Assembly (NCBI GenBank): GCA_036897445.1 | Contig: JAYMTL010000093.1 | Span: forward strand, 16,684 to 80,683 | Length of the DNA: 64,000 bases | DNA from: Pelargonium tetragonum | Lineage: Eukaryota > Streptophyta > Magnoliopsida > Geraniales > Geraniaceae | Direction: 5' to 3' | Shown: positions 12,653-24,264 of the stretch, piece by piece | How positions within the stretch are numbered: position 1 is the first letter of the stretch | Layout of the letters: each line of letters starts with the position of its first letter | Notes under the pieces: generated by a model | Database searches by the model: none | What the model was told of the DNA's origin: nothing | Seen by the model: only the letters and a program-made list of their open reading frames with translations | Program-made: the position numbers and the translations under genes

Positions 12653-12687
12653 TATGTACGTGTGCGCGCGCGAGAGAGGAGAGGGAA
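12653..12687 (+). repeat. alternating Pyr-Pur tract followed by GA tract
   Basis: Positions 12653-12672 alternate strictly between pyrimidine and purine for 20 bases, ending in a CG repeat. The next 15 bases are all purine (GA-rich). CG repeats are extremely rare in this AT-rich window. The first part could adopt Z-DNA and the second a triplex under supercoiling; that is inference from base order. Confidence 0.8.
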
Positions 12688-14286
12688 TGTATTGTACTTA
12701 CTGTCTTATTGTAGTTAAGGAAAGAGTTCATCAACATAAACAGATATAGTACTTGTTCCTTGAGTTCTTTAAGCGAGAATACCTATAGTCTTTATCAGTA
12801 GTGAGTATAGTGCTTAGGAGAAAAAAGCTAGTCTCTCTATTCCCGACTGAAGCGATAGCGTAGGAAGCTGAAAATAGACTAACTTAGTAGGGGGCTTCTT
12901 TAATTTAAAGAGCTTAAGTGGGATCCAATACCTATAGCTCAGGCTCTTTTTATATGACCTTCCTTATATTAATAGGAGTCCCCAAACCCGGATTTAAGCT
13001 TACAAAAAAGAATTTTGAACAAAAAGGGACTTAATTGAACACCTTGCAATCAAGATAGCCCGTCAATATGATAAATTCAGAGTAGAAAGTACTTGTATAC
13101 TTTATGGTAGAGTGAGTCCCAGTTATCCGTTCTAATAAAGATATTTTAAAGAACTTTCTGTAAAAAAAGGATTGCTTACAGCGCTCCCCGGGCAACTACT
13201 TTCCTAGCTTGTGATATGCTACTGAATTTAACACCTCTGAGGTCAAGCAAAGATATTGCCTTTTTCTTTATTAATAGAGCGCCTCGTATAAGTTTGTTAA
13301 TTCGATATTTTAGGTGCCTAGTAATAACAAAGGTTCCTCTTTTCTTTACAAGGCTGTCCCTAAAGAAGACATGAAAAATCCCCAATAGGTTAGGAATTAA
13401 TTCTAGATAGAAATTTTTCTTCTAAAAGCACGGAACTCCCAAGAAAGTTATGCGTATCTTTTTGAGTAAATTATTAAAAATTTTCACAAAAAATATAAGA
13501 GAGTTCACTATTTAAAAAGGAGGGCCCTTTAGTCTTTTTGTAATTACAAATACTTACTTAATTTGCAGCTATGGAACTTTTTCATTGAGACTAAGCCTAG
13601 TTTTAGATATAGAATTTTTGGGAATACTCACTGACACTGAATTATCAACTCGTTAAAGTTTTTTCATTCCGTTTTAATCTTTAGTTCTGCTTTATCAGAA
13701 ATGCGGAGGTTAGTATGAGGATCAACCCATTACCCAAAAGTTTTTTTAGTTACTTCTTTTTAGTACACCTAGGTGCGTGGTCTCTATATTAGTCTTTTTC
13801 TTTGTTATAGTCTTGTCACTATATGAATAGGGAACGCTTAGGTTTTTAGAGATGTATAGATCCAACAAGGTAAGGCAAATGCTTTTTATTAATTGAGCGG
13901 GCCCCTTACTATAATAAATTTCAAATTTAAACCCCCACTGTATGCTAAGCAAGGGAATTCGCTTTTTAGTACTCTAAGGGAATAAAAACCATAGGTTCGG
14001 GAAGGATACAAACCAAGTTTCTATGGGAAGGGGTATACTTGGGTTCTATTCTTAATTCAAGTTTTCCGGGTACAACCCTAAGGGTATCTTACTCTATCTT
14101 CGAGTCAATGAGGGGGTTATCTTATAGATATAGAGAACAGAAGAATCTTAAAAACTCTTAACAAGAATCCTTCGGTACTTTGTAAAACTTTATTCTTAAA
14201 CGCATGTAAACTTAAATCACTTTGAAAAGGGGAAATTGAACTGCTCTATTCGAAATAAGAACGGAGGGGGCCCTTCCTGAGCGATC

Positions 14287-14307
14287 ATTGACAGGCTTAC
14301 TGTCAAT
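14287..14307. repeat. 8-bp perfect hairpin, 5-nt loop
   Basis: ATTGACAG (14287-14294) pairs exactly with CTGTCAAT (14300-14307) around the loop GCTTA. No T-run follows. Confidence 0.65.
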
Positions 14308-14737
14308 TCTATTTTACATCGTCGAATCGGAGTGGAGTGGACACAGGTTCGAATCTGAAGGGTTGACCAAAGGCAGGAGTTCCTAATTGAGATAAAATTC
14401 CCTGTCTATGCTGAGGCTGTACTCGAATCCGGATAAAATGACTCTTAATATCTACCAACCAAAAGCAAACAATTTTATTTTGAAAGAAAAAGCGGACTCG
14501 CTTAGATAGAGCTAAAGGTTCAAACCGGTATCCTCGGCACGGGTAGGCTTAACCCCTTAAAATATAATGCGTATAAGGGGGTCCTCGAAGTTTTAGAATC
14601 GCGTCTTTTATGGAAGTATAGGTCGAAGTGTTATTACAATAATAAGATAATTACGCGAGTTCCTTTAAGGGAAGAACTTTTTAGAATCCGGAATGCTTAT
14701 AAAGTATTGTCATTAACTACTTGGTTGACTTTACCGA

Positions 14738-14755
14738 CAGCCACTCCCCTGGCTG
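14738..14755. repeat. 6-bp GC-rich hairpin with C-rich loop
   Basis: CAGCCA (14738-14743) pairs with TGGCTG (14750-14755) around the loop CTCCCC. The stem is GC-rich in an AT-rich setting, so it would be comparatively stable in RNA. It could be part of a structured transcript, though no RNA family is recognised. Confidence 0.55.
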
Positions 14756-14930
14756 GTTTGCATTGCTGATAGATAAATAACTACAAGGAGTTATACTGGG
14801 TCTTTCAATATAAGCTTTTAATGGGCCCTTCTTCTTATAATGGAATCACCAGGACTCGTTTATTAAAACGTTGCGGGATAATTAAAGGGGGCTGGACGTA
14901 ACTATGCATAAGAGATAGCGTATTTAAATC

Positions 14931-14944
14931 AAAAAAAAATTTTT
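14931..14944. repeat. A9T5 tract
   Basis: Nine A followed by five T. Such a tract is stiff or bent DNA and self-complementary at its centre. No promoter motif is visible beside it. Confidence 0.6.
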
Positions 14945-15320
14945 CTATATTTAGTTAAGTAAAGGAGAGTAGTATCTTAATTAAACTTTGTTAAAGTCTT
15001 TTTATTCTTTTACAGTAGTATACTAGCAATTCTCGGCAAAAGGCAGTTAAAGTAGATTGCGAGAATACAAAATAATAATGATAAGTGAACTCCCATAGAG
15101 TTAAAACAAAAAAAAGACAAGTTAAAAGGGGTTGAACCCTACGAATTTTGATAGGAATCCTTCTCAATTCTGGGACAAAGCTATGGACTAAGCAGAGAGG
15201 ATAAAACTATTCAACTAGATTTAGCAGGGTCCCTTACTTAAAACTTAAAAGAGACCACAAACTTTAGCAGAACTTTTTTTATTTATCAAGAGTGGCTGGG
15301 GATTTCTAAATTTTTGTCGA

Positions 15321-15341
15321 TATACCTCTTTTTTTGGTATA
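15321..15341. repeat. 6-bp hairpin with T-rich loop
   Basis: TATACC (15321-15326) pairs with GGTATA (15336-15341) around the loop TCTTTTTTT. The arms are the two halves of the recurring GGTATACC-type palindrome, here split by a loop. Confidence 0.45.
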
Positions 15342-16542
15342 CAACCAAGAGGCAGTTAGCTCAGATTAGTTATATGCTTGTATCAGGACAAACTCTTTAA
15401 AAAAGTAACGTAATAGGTTAAGGGGCTTGGTAAAGCTTATAGAACCTCGTTTAGGAAAGTCCTATGAAATTGAGTTATGAAGCCTTCTTGATTAAAATTC
15501 GGGGATCCTCTTAAGTTATAAGCGCTCTATTTACTTCGCTTGTAAAAAGAATTTTTCGATCCTAATGATAGTACTATGAAACGGGGGAAACCCTTTATCA
15601 CGGAATTTTTACAAAATAGATAAGAGTAAATCCCGATTAAGGCATCTCTTACCCAAAGGAATATAAAAACAAAGCGGCTAGGATCCTTTAATCTAGGGCA
15701 ACCCCCCAAAAAATCTATTAGCTTCTTGTAGTCACTATTACAAAGCTCAAAGCTCCGTTAAGGAACTCCGGCGGGTTAGGTTTTAGGTAGAGCTGTTACC
15801 ACCTTTTGTTTAGTTATTCCCTGTTGTGAAAGCTTTATGTCTTATAAACAAAAACAATGGGTGCAAAGAAAGGGACTCTACTCTATACTCTAAAAATAGA
15901 AATCGAAGCTAAGTATTCCTCGAGGCAATACTATACGGATTACTAAGGAAGCAGTAAAACCCAAGGACTTGTAGATTTTTCATAATCATACACGTATCAG
16001 TAATTCACAGTAGAAGCTTTCTCTTTTTGTTAGGGAAACCTAATAAAAGCTATCATATATAAGTATAAGACGGAATATAACCTCTCTAGGCCTACTCCTT
16101 CCTATTTTGAACTAAACTACTACTTACATGAAATTAAGAGATTTCACTACATAAAAAGGTTCGTGAGGTTAAACCACGCCGCATTTCTTGCAATTCCTTA
16201 AATCCCAGCATTGTAAATAAATTTGCCCGTTAATCGAAAGCCTTTTTTATACTTTATAATTACAGGAAAGGTAGTCCTTATATGATACCTATTACACAAA
16301 ACCAAAATCTAGGATCCTTAAAGTTAGATACGAGTTTGCAGTTACTTCAAGATAGAGGCAGAAAAGGAATTTCATAGAGTTAGTTAGGTCCTTTTAAATA
16401 AAAGGTAATTTCGTATAAAGGTACTGCGACAGGTACTTTTAAAAACCAAATTGAATAAACTATTCTTGTGGGCTATTATAAAGTGTCCTATAAAGGTAAA
16501 AGAAAAGGCTTAGTTTTTTTAGTTAGAATTGTTAGAGCTATA

Positions 16543-16682
16543 CCCTCCTTCTTAGTTTAGTAGCAGTCTTAATAAGAGCTTTGTTGTTATGGGGCTTAGG
16601 AGGAGCCCCCTGTACCTAGCTATTGTATTCTTCTATAGTCTATAGTTTTGTATTATTACTCTTAAGTAGTTATTAAGTTTTA
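16543..16682 (+). repeat. diverged dispersed repeat, copy 2 (partner 4538-4624)
   Basis: The core 16654-16672 matches 4600-4618 at 18 of 19 positions. This copy is about 50 bp longer because of inserted material, including the GC hairpin at 16591-16609. Confidence 0.5.
16591..16609. repeat. 6-bp GC-rich hairpin
   Basis: GGGGCT (16591-16596) pairs with AGCCCC (16604-16609) around a 7-nt purine-rich loop. It lies inside the longer copy of a dispersed repeat and is absent from the other copy, so it may be a small mobile GC hairpin. Confidence 0.55.
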
Positions 16683-18050
16683 GGAGCTCTACCTTGTAAG
16701 ATACTGCACAATTTTTGAACATGAGAATAAAAAGCCCTGGTAAGAGTTCCGTTGAATCCGGTCTAATTTCATATTATAGGAAGAAGGCCCCCTTTAGCTT
16801 TTTGAGTGGCTAGAAGTTTACTACTTTACTTTTTTTAAGTTACCTATCCGAATTTAAAAAGCATAGCTATAGTGGTATAACAGGAAGTCAGAATTTAAGG
16901 GCACTGGACAACGAGTCTGTTTTGTATACTATAACTATAAAGGGAACACCGCGGGCTGACAAGGGTTCTAATTATGTATCCTGAGAAAGATTTATGAGCT
17001 ACCCTGAAGTAAAATCAAACTCCTCCTAGGTACAACATAGGATACTCTAAAAACTAAGTGAGGGCTGGCGCTTACACTTTGCAAAAAAAAATGAGAGCTA
17101 TTCCTGGGAATTCCTGACGAGAAAACGGAAAGTCTTTCTTATACTTAATATTAGTAAAATCGACAAATGCAGCATACCCAAGATAGAGAGATCCTAAAAA
17201 GAGTCCAGATTAATTACAGGGTAAATGAAGCCAACTAAAACTAAGGGCGTAATTATGTTAAAGTTAGACCTAACCTATAGGTTTGAGTTTGCATTAACTG
17301 GCGGAGCCTTTTAAATACACAGAAATTTTTTCTAGGTAAACTTGGATTTTTTATTTTAGATATATAGCGTAGAAATTTTGAAGAAATTTAAGGGTGAGAG
17401 GGCTCTGTATATATAATGGAGATCTTTAACAAAAATACAGCAGCATTCATTAGAGGACTCGTGGATATAGCCATTTCCTAATGACCCAAAGCACAAGAAT
17501 AATAGAAACACTTTTTAAGGGATACCTAAGGAAAAAACATTAAGGGGTTTCTTAGCTCTGACTCAAAGGTAACAAATTTATTTGTTAAGCTTAAGCTTTT
17601 CTAGGAAGTACACTTAGGATTCTTCTGCTACTTTCATTTTTATGGGTGCTCCTTTGTTCGATGCTTTGTCTTTTTGATTTACAATGCGGAGGGTTTTACC
17701 TTGTCCGAAAGTAATTGAGAAGGGCAACTCAAAAAAAGGAGTCAAGAGGTTTAGTCTTTTCAAAAGGATACTGAAAATTTCTTCCAAAAAATATGATAAG
17801 GCACCCTTAGGCTCTGGCATTTTCGACTAAACAAAAAGGATTGAGGTAGTTACTTCCGTGAGTTAAGCTTTTTCTAATCAATAGACTTAAAAATCCGGCA
17901 GGAGCTTGTGGATTTTTATGTACCTCCTTCTTTTTTATTGGATTTATGCTTTTATGGAATTTAGATATTAACATAAGTACTAGAAAGGGCTCAACTACTG
18001 TTTGTTCTTGAATTAAGTCTCGTAATTTTTATTAAAAGGTTTTTGTCTAC

Positions 18051-18077
18051 CCTTCGAAAAAGCTTTTTTCTCGAAGG
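18051..18077. repeat. 27-nt hairpin, 7 bp plus inner A/T stem
   Basis: CCTTCGA (18051-18057) pairs with TCGAAGG (18071-18077). Inside, AAAA pairs with TTTT after one bulged C, giving about 11 bp. Read as RNA it is a long, nearly loopless stem. Confidence 0.7.
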
Positions 18078-19920
18078 CTCCTAGGACTCCTTCAAAAAGT
18101 CACCAGTGGAAACAGCTTGTATAGAAAGGACCCTTTGCAAATTATTAAAAGAGAGACAATGCTGTCTATAGCTTTTCAAATCTCATTAACTACAGGGCTC
18201 CCCTTTAAGAGAAACTAGGTGTGTAGATAAAAAAGGGTCCTTGCTTTTTTCGACTTCATTTCATACCATGGATCAAGACTTTCTTTTAAAATTTCTTGTA
18301 CCACTTTTAAAGTCTTTTGTTCCTATAATTTCAAAGGCTGCCCATATTGATATTGAGGGTAAATAAAAGCACTCAACTAGATCCTAACTCAGCCCTCGAG
18401 GGGGGTGCGCTTATAAATTTAAGTGAAATGGCAGGCTGTAAAAGTGCAGGAAGGAGTCTTTTCGTGGTTTATTTGTTTTCAATTATCAACTTTGCGAGTA
18501 TAACTTAGTTATAAGGTTTTGTTGATCATTTAAAGAAGTTCTCGTGGAGCCTAAAGGAAAAAGTCCAATTAAACTAGGCTGCTTAATAAAAAAAAGGTGC
18601 TTCTTTTTTAAAGTACGTGCATTATTGGGTATTAGTATGGCTTTTAAGAGCTCTTTAAACAAGGCTTACTTTGCGAATTTCGGAATATAGAACGCTATCT
18701 TAAAGATCTTTGACCAAAGGCTTTAGTCTAATAAAGGGGTTTCCTTTTAGGCTATGTAGTCTTTAGTACTGAAATGCCTAGGTTTTAAGTTTTTAATATT
18801 GTTACCCGCGTTAGCTTTAGAGCTTCTTATATAGAAAATGAGTAGAATCTGATTACTCGGAATATCTCAGAGCGAATAAAGTCAAATTTTAAATAAATAA
18901 AATTTTAGAATGGGCTAGTAATCGAACGGTATAATACATGGAACAGTTTTTTTATACAAATTTCTTTTTGTAGGATCCTTATTTTTTTCCAGTCAAACTC
19001 TCTAAAGGGATACTCTATTATTTTCTTTATTTGTAATTTACGAAACCCGATAACTTGGTGTCAAAAAGAAGCTCTTTACAAGGACAGAGCCCCTAGTATA
19101 ATAGAAAGCAAATTCGCAAGGTATTTACCCAAACAAAAAAGCTAGAGTAACCACAAGCCTCGTATTAAATCTAGTCTTTTTTTATCTTGTACCCTAAGAC
19201 TTTCTTATCCTGCAGTATAAAAAGCCAAAGGCATATGCATTTATTAATTAAGGATTTTGATAACGGGCTTGCCTTAAGCTCTAATTTACTTTATTCTGGC
19301 CTGCGCTAGTGTAAGGGAACTCCTTTTAGAGATTACCACACTAAAAAGTCGAGGTGCCTAATAAAAAAAAATCCTTAAGAACATTACCTACTATATATCT
19401 ATAATGGAAACTAGGGAGTGTTTATTAAAATGAAGAACAAAACTTTAATTTGTTGATGATTCATTGCCAAGCCAGCCATAGGGATCGTTATAAACAGTGT
19501 CTTTTTTTAGTTCTCTGCCCCTAGTCCTCTATACTTATTGTAAGCGAGATCAGAGTTCTGTATGTAGATATATGCGCTGCTGGATAACAATAATGTAATG
19601 TACAAAATAAAATCCCTAACCCGAGTTTTATTGTTGAGTCTAGACAGCTCAAAAAAGGACAGGTGAGTACCTAAGAGTCCTCCTACGCAAAAAAGAGATG
19701 TCGTATCCCTTAGTGAATCGCAATAAGGTTTTCTTAGCCTTTACTATATAGTATATAAATTGAATTTATCAAGCAAAGAAAACTCCGGGGTTTTGCTGTT
19801 TTACATTTACACTCGTTCGAGAGAAACTTTTTTTACTTTCCCATTTCAAGCTTCGTTCATATTCCCTTGCTTTGTAGCTCGTAGGTGTATATTTTGACTC
19901 ATGAATTTTGGAAAACTCAA

Positions 19921-19949
19921 GTATTTAAATGCGTAAGCATTTATAATAC
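19921..19949. repeat. 12-bp hairpin capped by GUAA tetraloop
   Basis: TAAATGC (19926-19932) pairs with GCATTTA (19937-19943) around GTAA. After one bulged T (19944) five more pairs form, GTATT (19921-19925) with AATAC (19945-19949). The loop is of GNRA type closed by C-G, a stable and common RNA tertiary-contact motif. That makes it one of the better candidates for a functional structured RNA, though no family is recognised. Confidence 0.7.
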
Positions 19950-20210
19950 AAAGAGAGCAACCAAGTAGTGGGGGTTCCGGAGGTTTCGCTTTCATAAAGA
20001 AGAAAATCCAGGGTATTCTATATGAGAAATACTTATCTAGTATTGTTTAAACGGAAATCGAGTCAAATTCCTAATTTTACCCATTATTATTATTGAATAA
20101 GCAAGCAGCCACTTATTACTCTCTTTTTCTGTACAGTACGTTAAAGAGATCCTTAAAAAGGTACTCTAAATGAGCTGCTTTTAAAAAAATACGGAGGACT
20201 AATCACTGGA

Positions 20211-20219
20211 CCCCCCCCC
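20211..20219 (+). repeat. C9 homopolymer
   Basis: Nine consecutive C in DNA of about 35% GC. It is the longest C run noticed and a likely site of length variation or assembly error. A C7 run occurs at 33935-33941. Confidence 0.8.
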
Positions 20220-21038
20220 TTTATCGGCCTTACTATAGTGAGAGCTTATACTTATGGGAACCTTGCTTCTACTTTATATAAAGAGTACCTTAGAGTTAGA
20301 AAAGGATGCTTTTATATCAGGAACTTCCTTGTATACAGGATAGGTTTGACTTTCTTATGACCCCGCGCTTAAGAGTAGAAAGCTAATTCCTAGAATTAAG
20401 GTTTGCGTGTCATGTTTAGGGTTTAAAACGAAAGGGGCCCTGAGGGGTGTAGAAGATATACTATATTACTACCTTACCAAATCTAGAGAGTCTAATGCTC
20501 GAGGTAACTAAGTGCAAAAGTGAAATCAAATTCGTTTTACTCTTGTAGTTCCTTGCTAGATTCTACGCGTTTATACAGAAACGAAGACCAATCGTATCGA
20601 GCTAATAGGTTTTCAATCCCAGTTATAAGCAGAGGCACACAAAACACAGCTCCAATCTACTTCTTTACCAAAAAAGTTTATTCCGGCATTAGCTTTTTTT
20701 ATATAACAACTAAGGGTGTTTAAATTTAGTGCGCAGCAGGGTTCTATCTAGGCACTTTTAAAAAGACAAAATCTAACAATATGGTATACCAGGAGCGTTT
20801 CCCTACTACACTACTACAAAATGAGGGGTCTATCGATAACTATGGGGATTAGCCAGTTAATGCCTGTACTACCCCTTAACCTTAAGCTTAACCGAGCACT
20901 TTTTAGTGTTGCTTTTTGAGCTTTATAAAAATTGAGTTTAGATATTTCATGTCTTTATACTAATTATATTAAATTCTTAAGTAAAACCCTATGAAAGTTC
21001 CGACACCAGAATATAAAGGAAAGAAACGGCTAACTTAA

Positions 21039-21059
21039 TCTTAATTAAGAGCTTGCTCT
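21039..21059. repeat. overlapping palindrome and hairpin
   Basis: TCTTAATTAAGA (21039-21050) is a perfect 12-bp palindrome. Overlapping it, AGAGC (21048-21052) pairs with GCTCT (21055-21059) across a 2-nt loop, so two alternative foldings compete for the shared AGA. Confidence 0.55.
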
Positions 21060-21678
21060 CTTTAACTACAACAGGGAACTTGTTAAGATAAATTAGGAGA
21101 ATTCTATGCTCTGGAAACAAGTATTAATCCCATAGGCAAAAAAGTTATCAACAAAAGGATGATTTTAAATAAAAATAACGCTGTAAGTTTTTCTATTGGT
21201 TCATTTTTTTAGTATAAAAGGGTTGTTCCTCCTGATTTTATCTAAGATGCTCTATCTGTATCTATTAGTTTAAATGAGAAAAATCCTAAATTTTGCTCGC
21301 GATATTATAAATATTTGGGAAAAAGGCTCTCAAGAAAGTAATAGAAAGTTGGAATTGTAAAGCCAAACACGTAACTAACGGACTTCGCGACCTTTCTATA
21401 TTATATCGAAAATAGTATACTCATAAATAAGCACATCCTTTAGGAATTGTTAGAAAAAGAAGCGCAGTTATATTATTTAAAGAGTCTAAGATAACCTTAT
21501 TGATGGAATCCTAACCAGAACTTTTGCCTTACTTCTTTATACATGTTTATACAATTGACAGCGAATTTGCTACAGAGGAAAAAGTTTTACCCTTTGACAT
21601 CTACCTAAAGAGAGCCGCGTCTTAAAAAAGCTAGTGAAAACTAAGAAATTTCTTTTTGTATCTAAGTCAAATTATTCT

Positions 21679-21715
21679 CTAAAAAAATCTTTGGCCAAAA
21701 ATAGAATTTTTTTAG
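21679..21715. repeat. nested inverted repeat, 10-bp outer stem
   Basis: CTAAAAAAAT (21679-21688) pairs exactly with ATTTTTTTAG (21706-21715). The enclosed segment contains the perfect palindrome TTTGGCCAAA (21690-21699). The A7/T7 arms are weak individually, but the nesting is unlikely to be accidental. Confidence 0.65.
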
Positions 21716-22933
21716 GGTTCACTAAGAATAATATGTCAGATAACATTTTACTATATTATAACTTTCGATATTGACTGTACAACACTTGGATTTTGACTTT
21801 TAATAAAGTTCGTCCTATCCTATAAATGAAACCTGATTCTAGAATCTGACATCCGGATTTACACCGATGATGCGATGTACTTTATTTCGGCTTAGCTAAA
21901 AAAAGCAAGACAGATTAATCTCTTTTAAGTCATTTTTAGCCCTTGTCTAAGTCAAGGTGCTCTCTGAACTTTTTATTATACTGTAAAGTGGAATACTAAG
22001 GTTGCAAAGAATAAGTGTTCATAAAAATGTCAAGATTACATATACAAAATATTATACGCGGATCCTCCACACCTTACCAAGTAACTTAACTTGTACCTTT
22101 CTACTTCTAAGTTTAGCAAATTTAGGAATGGAGGTTGGACGTATCCGCAACGGCAATAAACACAAAAAACTATATAGAAACTCGAAAACTAAATAAAAAA
22201 GCATAACAAGCCCCTACTAACATTCATTAATTTGTAAGTCTTACAGCTTTTATTAGTAAAAACTCCGATAAAATGATTTTATACTACTTATCTACGACTT
22301 CCCTTTTTTTGCCTGGTATCGGGAACTCTTTTTCTTGATATCTTACTCAGGTTACGAGCGGGTCTAACTATTTCGATCTTACTTAGCTATAATATTTACC
22401 AGCCCAGAAAAACTAACCCAAGACTGAGCGAGTAGTTGTGAACGCGTTATAGTCATAATTGTCTAGATAATTCATACCAAGCTCCCCCATCGAGTCTAGC
22501 AATCTATCTGAACTCCTTTTAGTAGACCCTTAACTTTTGCATATAAATAAAAATGAAGGGACAAAGTCTTAGTTTGAACTATGAATTTTTTATTTGAAAT
22601 CCTTTGCTGTACCCAAGGCTTGAATTTGCTATAGTATACATGTAAAAAGTATGTTTATTAGGAATAAACCCTCTATTCCCGGTATGTCATGATTTTCATA
22701 GTACCCCTATTCCTCGGTTTCACTGCAATCCCTTGACTCAGGGATCCCTTTTATCATGTGTGACAGTCTCCTTTTTTATATTTGATTGTAAGTTATACCC
22801 TTTGCTCTAGCCTTGCTATGGCCTGATCTTGTTTTTATTCGTTTACACTAAGATAAAAATTCCGGACGTAGCTAATTTGATTTTATTTGTTTAAAAAACT
22901 TTTTATCTCATTCCTATACTATAATCTAATGGG

Positions 22934-22950
22934 TAGGCTAATGCGATAAC
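22934..22950 (+). repeat. short dispersed repeat, copy 1 (partner 52631-52646)
   Basis: TAGGCTAATGCGATAAC here and TAGCTAATGCGGTAAC at 52631 differ by one G insertion and one A/G change. The surrounding sequence is unrelated. The second copy contains GCGGTAA, a word of the SSU rRNA 530 loop, but the rest of that loop does not match. Confidence 0.4.
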
Positions 22951-23128
22951 AAAGAATCCAGGATAATAGGTTCTGAAGCCGAACAGTGTCAAGACTTTTT
23001 TTTGTAAACAACAAGTGTAACCCGTAACCTACAACCACAAGATTTTAGTCCATAGATACCCCTTTCTTAATAGCCGCTTGTTTTCCAGAGGTTTAAGCAA
23101 TTCATTGGTTTTTTAGGTATCGATATAT

Positions 23129-23146
23129 CCTTTTTCCTAAAAAAGG
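23129..23146. repeat. 7-bp hairpin
   Basis: CCTTTTT (23129-23135) pairs with AAAAAGG (23140-23146) around the loop CCTA. Confidence 0.5.
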
Positions 23147-24248
23147 GCCCACCTAAGCAAGTCATTTTAGGTATGCCTATTTTACCCTTGTGAATCCAGC
23201 CAAAAGCTAAGGCAAAAAAAGTGCTCGTATTCCGGGTAAATCAGTTCGAACATGCATTTACATGAGAGGACACATAGGTTTTGGTCTAATAAGCATAGGA
23301 AGCTTTAGTTCTTAAAGAGAGTAAGCTCTTAAATTCACCTTATCTATAAGAAAGAAAATAGGATTTTTAGTATGTAATTTTTATACACTTACCAAGAATT
23401 TAAATATCCTATATACTAGCCGTCAAGTTACTTAAAGTTTAGCATCGGGATTACCATATATGATAAACCTTGTTTTCCGCCGACTAGCCTTTTGAGTTCC
23501 TTACCAAAATCTGAATTTTATATAAGTCAACATTTCGTCCTAGGCGTTTTTTAATTAAAAATTTACTACAACTTCCTCGGCGCCCCTGTATTTTTCTAGT
23601 TATTCTAGTTAAGAGAGAACAAAAAATTGCATCTATTGTGACTCGCACTTGAGGATTCAGATCCTTATATCTAACCGCGAGTTAACTTAGCAGATAGATA
23701 TACTCCTATATATAACATTGCTTTCTAGGGGGTGGTGTATAATAGGAAGATAAAGCGATTAAAGCTTCATTATACAAAGCTCAAGCGTAGTTGAAGCTAA
23801 TATTTAATTCTTTATTATTACCCCAGTACATAAGGAAGACACCCGTTTTTTAAGCCCCGAGGCCTTGATAAACCCAACTTCTAAAAAACGTAATTGATTT
23901 TACGGTTGCAAAACAGTTAAGACATACTCAAGACTCAGAAGTCAAATATCGCCTTTATGCGACGTTTAACCTCTAGGAGATTTTTCCCGTCAAATAAGGA
24001 AGGGCTATAAAATAATTACACAAAATACAAAGCAGCCCTCATCAGTATATACACAAATTTAACTTGATCCGCTCAAGGATAAAAAATCCTTCTAGGGCAC
24101 TTATAAAGTCAAATTTTAACTATCTGGATACCCTTGGGGACTTGGTTTTCGCATTTTTAGCATTAACCCATCCTCAAAAGCTAGGCTGAAAGTAGCCTTA
24201 CCGGACTCCGCGTAGACATTATTTAACAATTCCACTCAAAGAGGCAGT

Positions 24249-24264
24249 GCAAGGTTTACATTCT
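24249..24264 (+). repeat. 16-nt dispersed repeat, copy 1 (partner 36707-36722)
   Basis: GCAAGGTTTACATTCT matches 36707-36722 at 15 of 16 positions. The copies lie 12.5 kb apart with unrelated flanks. It is short enough that chance cannot be excluded. Confidence 0.35.

Larger units (their letters stand above)
12531..12830. other. short non-coding block with simple-sequence tract
   Basis: No gene is present. The texture resembles the 4.2-7.0 kb block. It carries a 22-nt repeat shared with 54113-54134 and the alternating pyrimidine-purine and GA tract at 12653-12687. Confidence 0.4.
12831..16500. other. non-coding background
   Basis: No gene recognised. Open frames at 13176-13385 and 13746-13952 on the minus strand have no family signature. 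It contains perfect hairpins at 14287-14307, 14738-14755 and 15321-15341, and an A9T5 tract at 14931-14944. A word resembling a tRNA T-loop (GGTTCGAATC near 14346) has no pairing stem and was rejected. Confidence 0.55.
16501..16720. other. non-coding block carrying repeat copy and GC hairpin
   Basis: No gene. It holds the second copy of the 4.6 kb repeat (16543-16682), a GC-rich hairpin (16591-16609), a tandem TCTATAG/TCTATAG, and GAGCTCTAC at 16684, which recurs near 29352 and 47698. Confidence 0.4.

Noticed and set aside
14341-14360. GGTTCGAATC word resembling a tRNA T-loop
   Set aside because: Flanking bases do not form a 5-bp stem.
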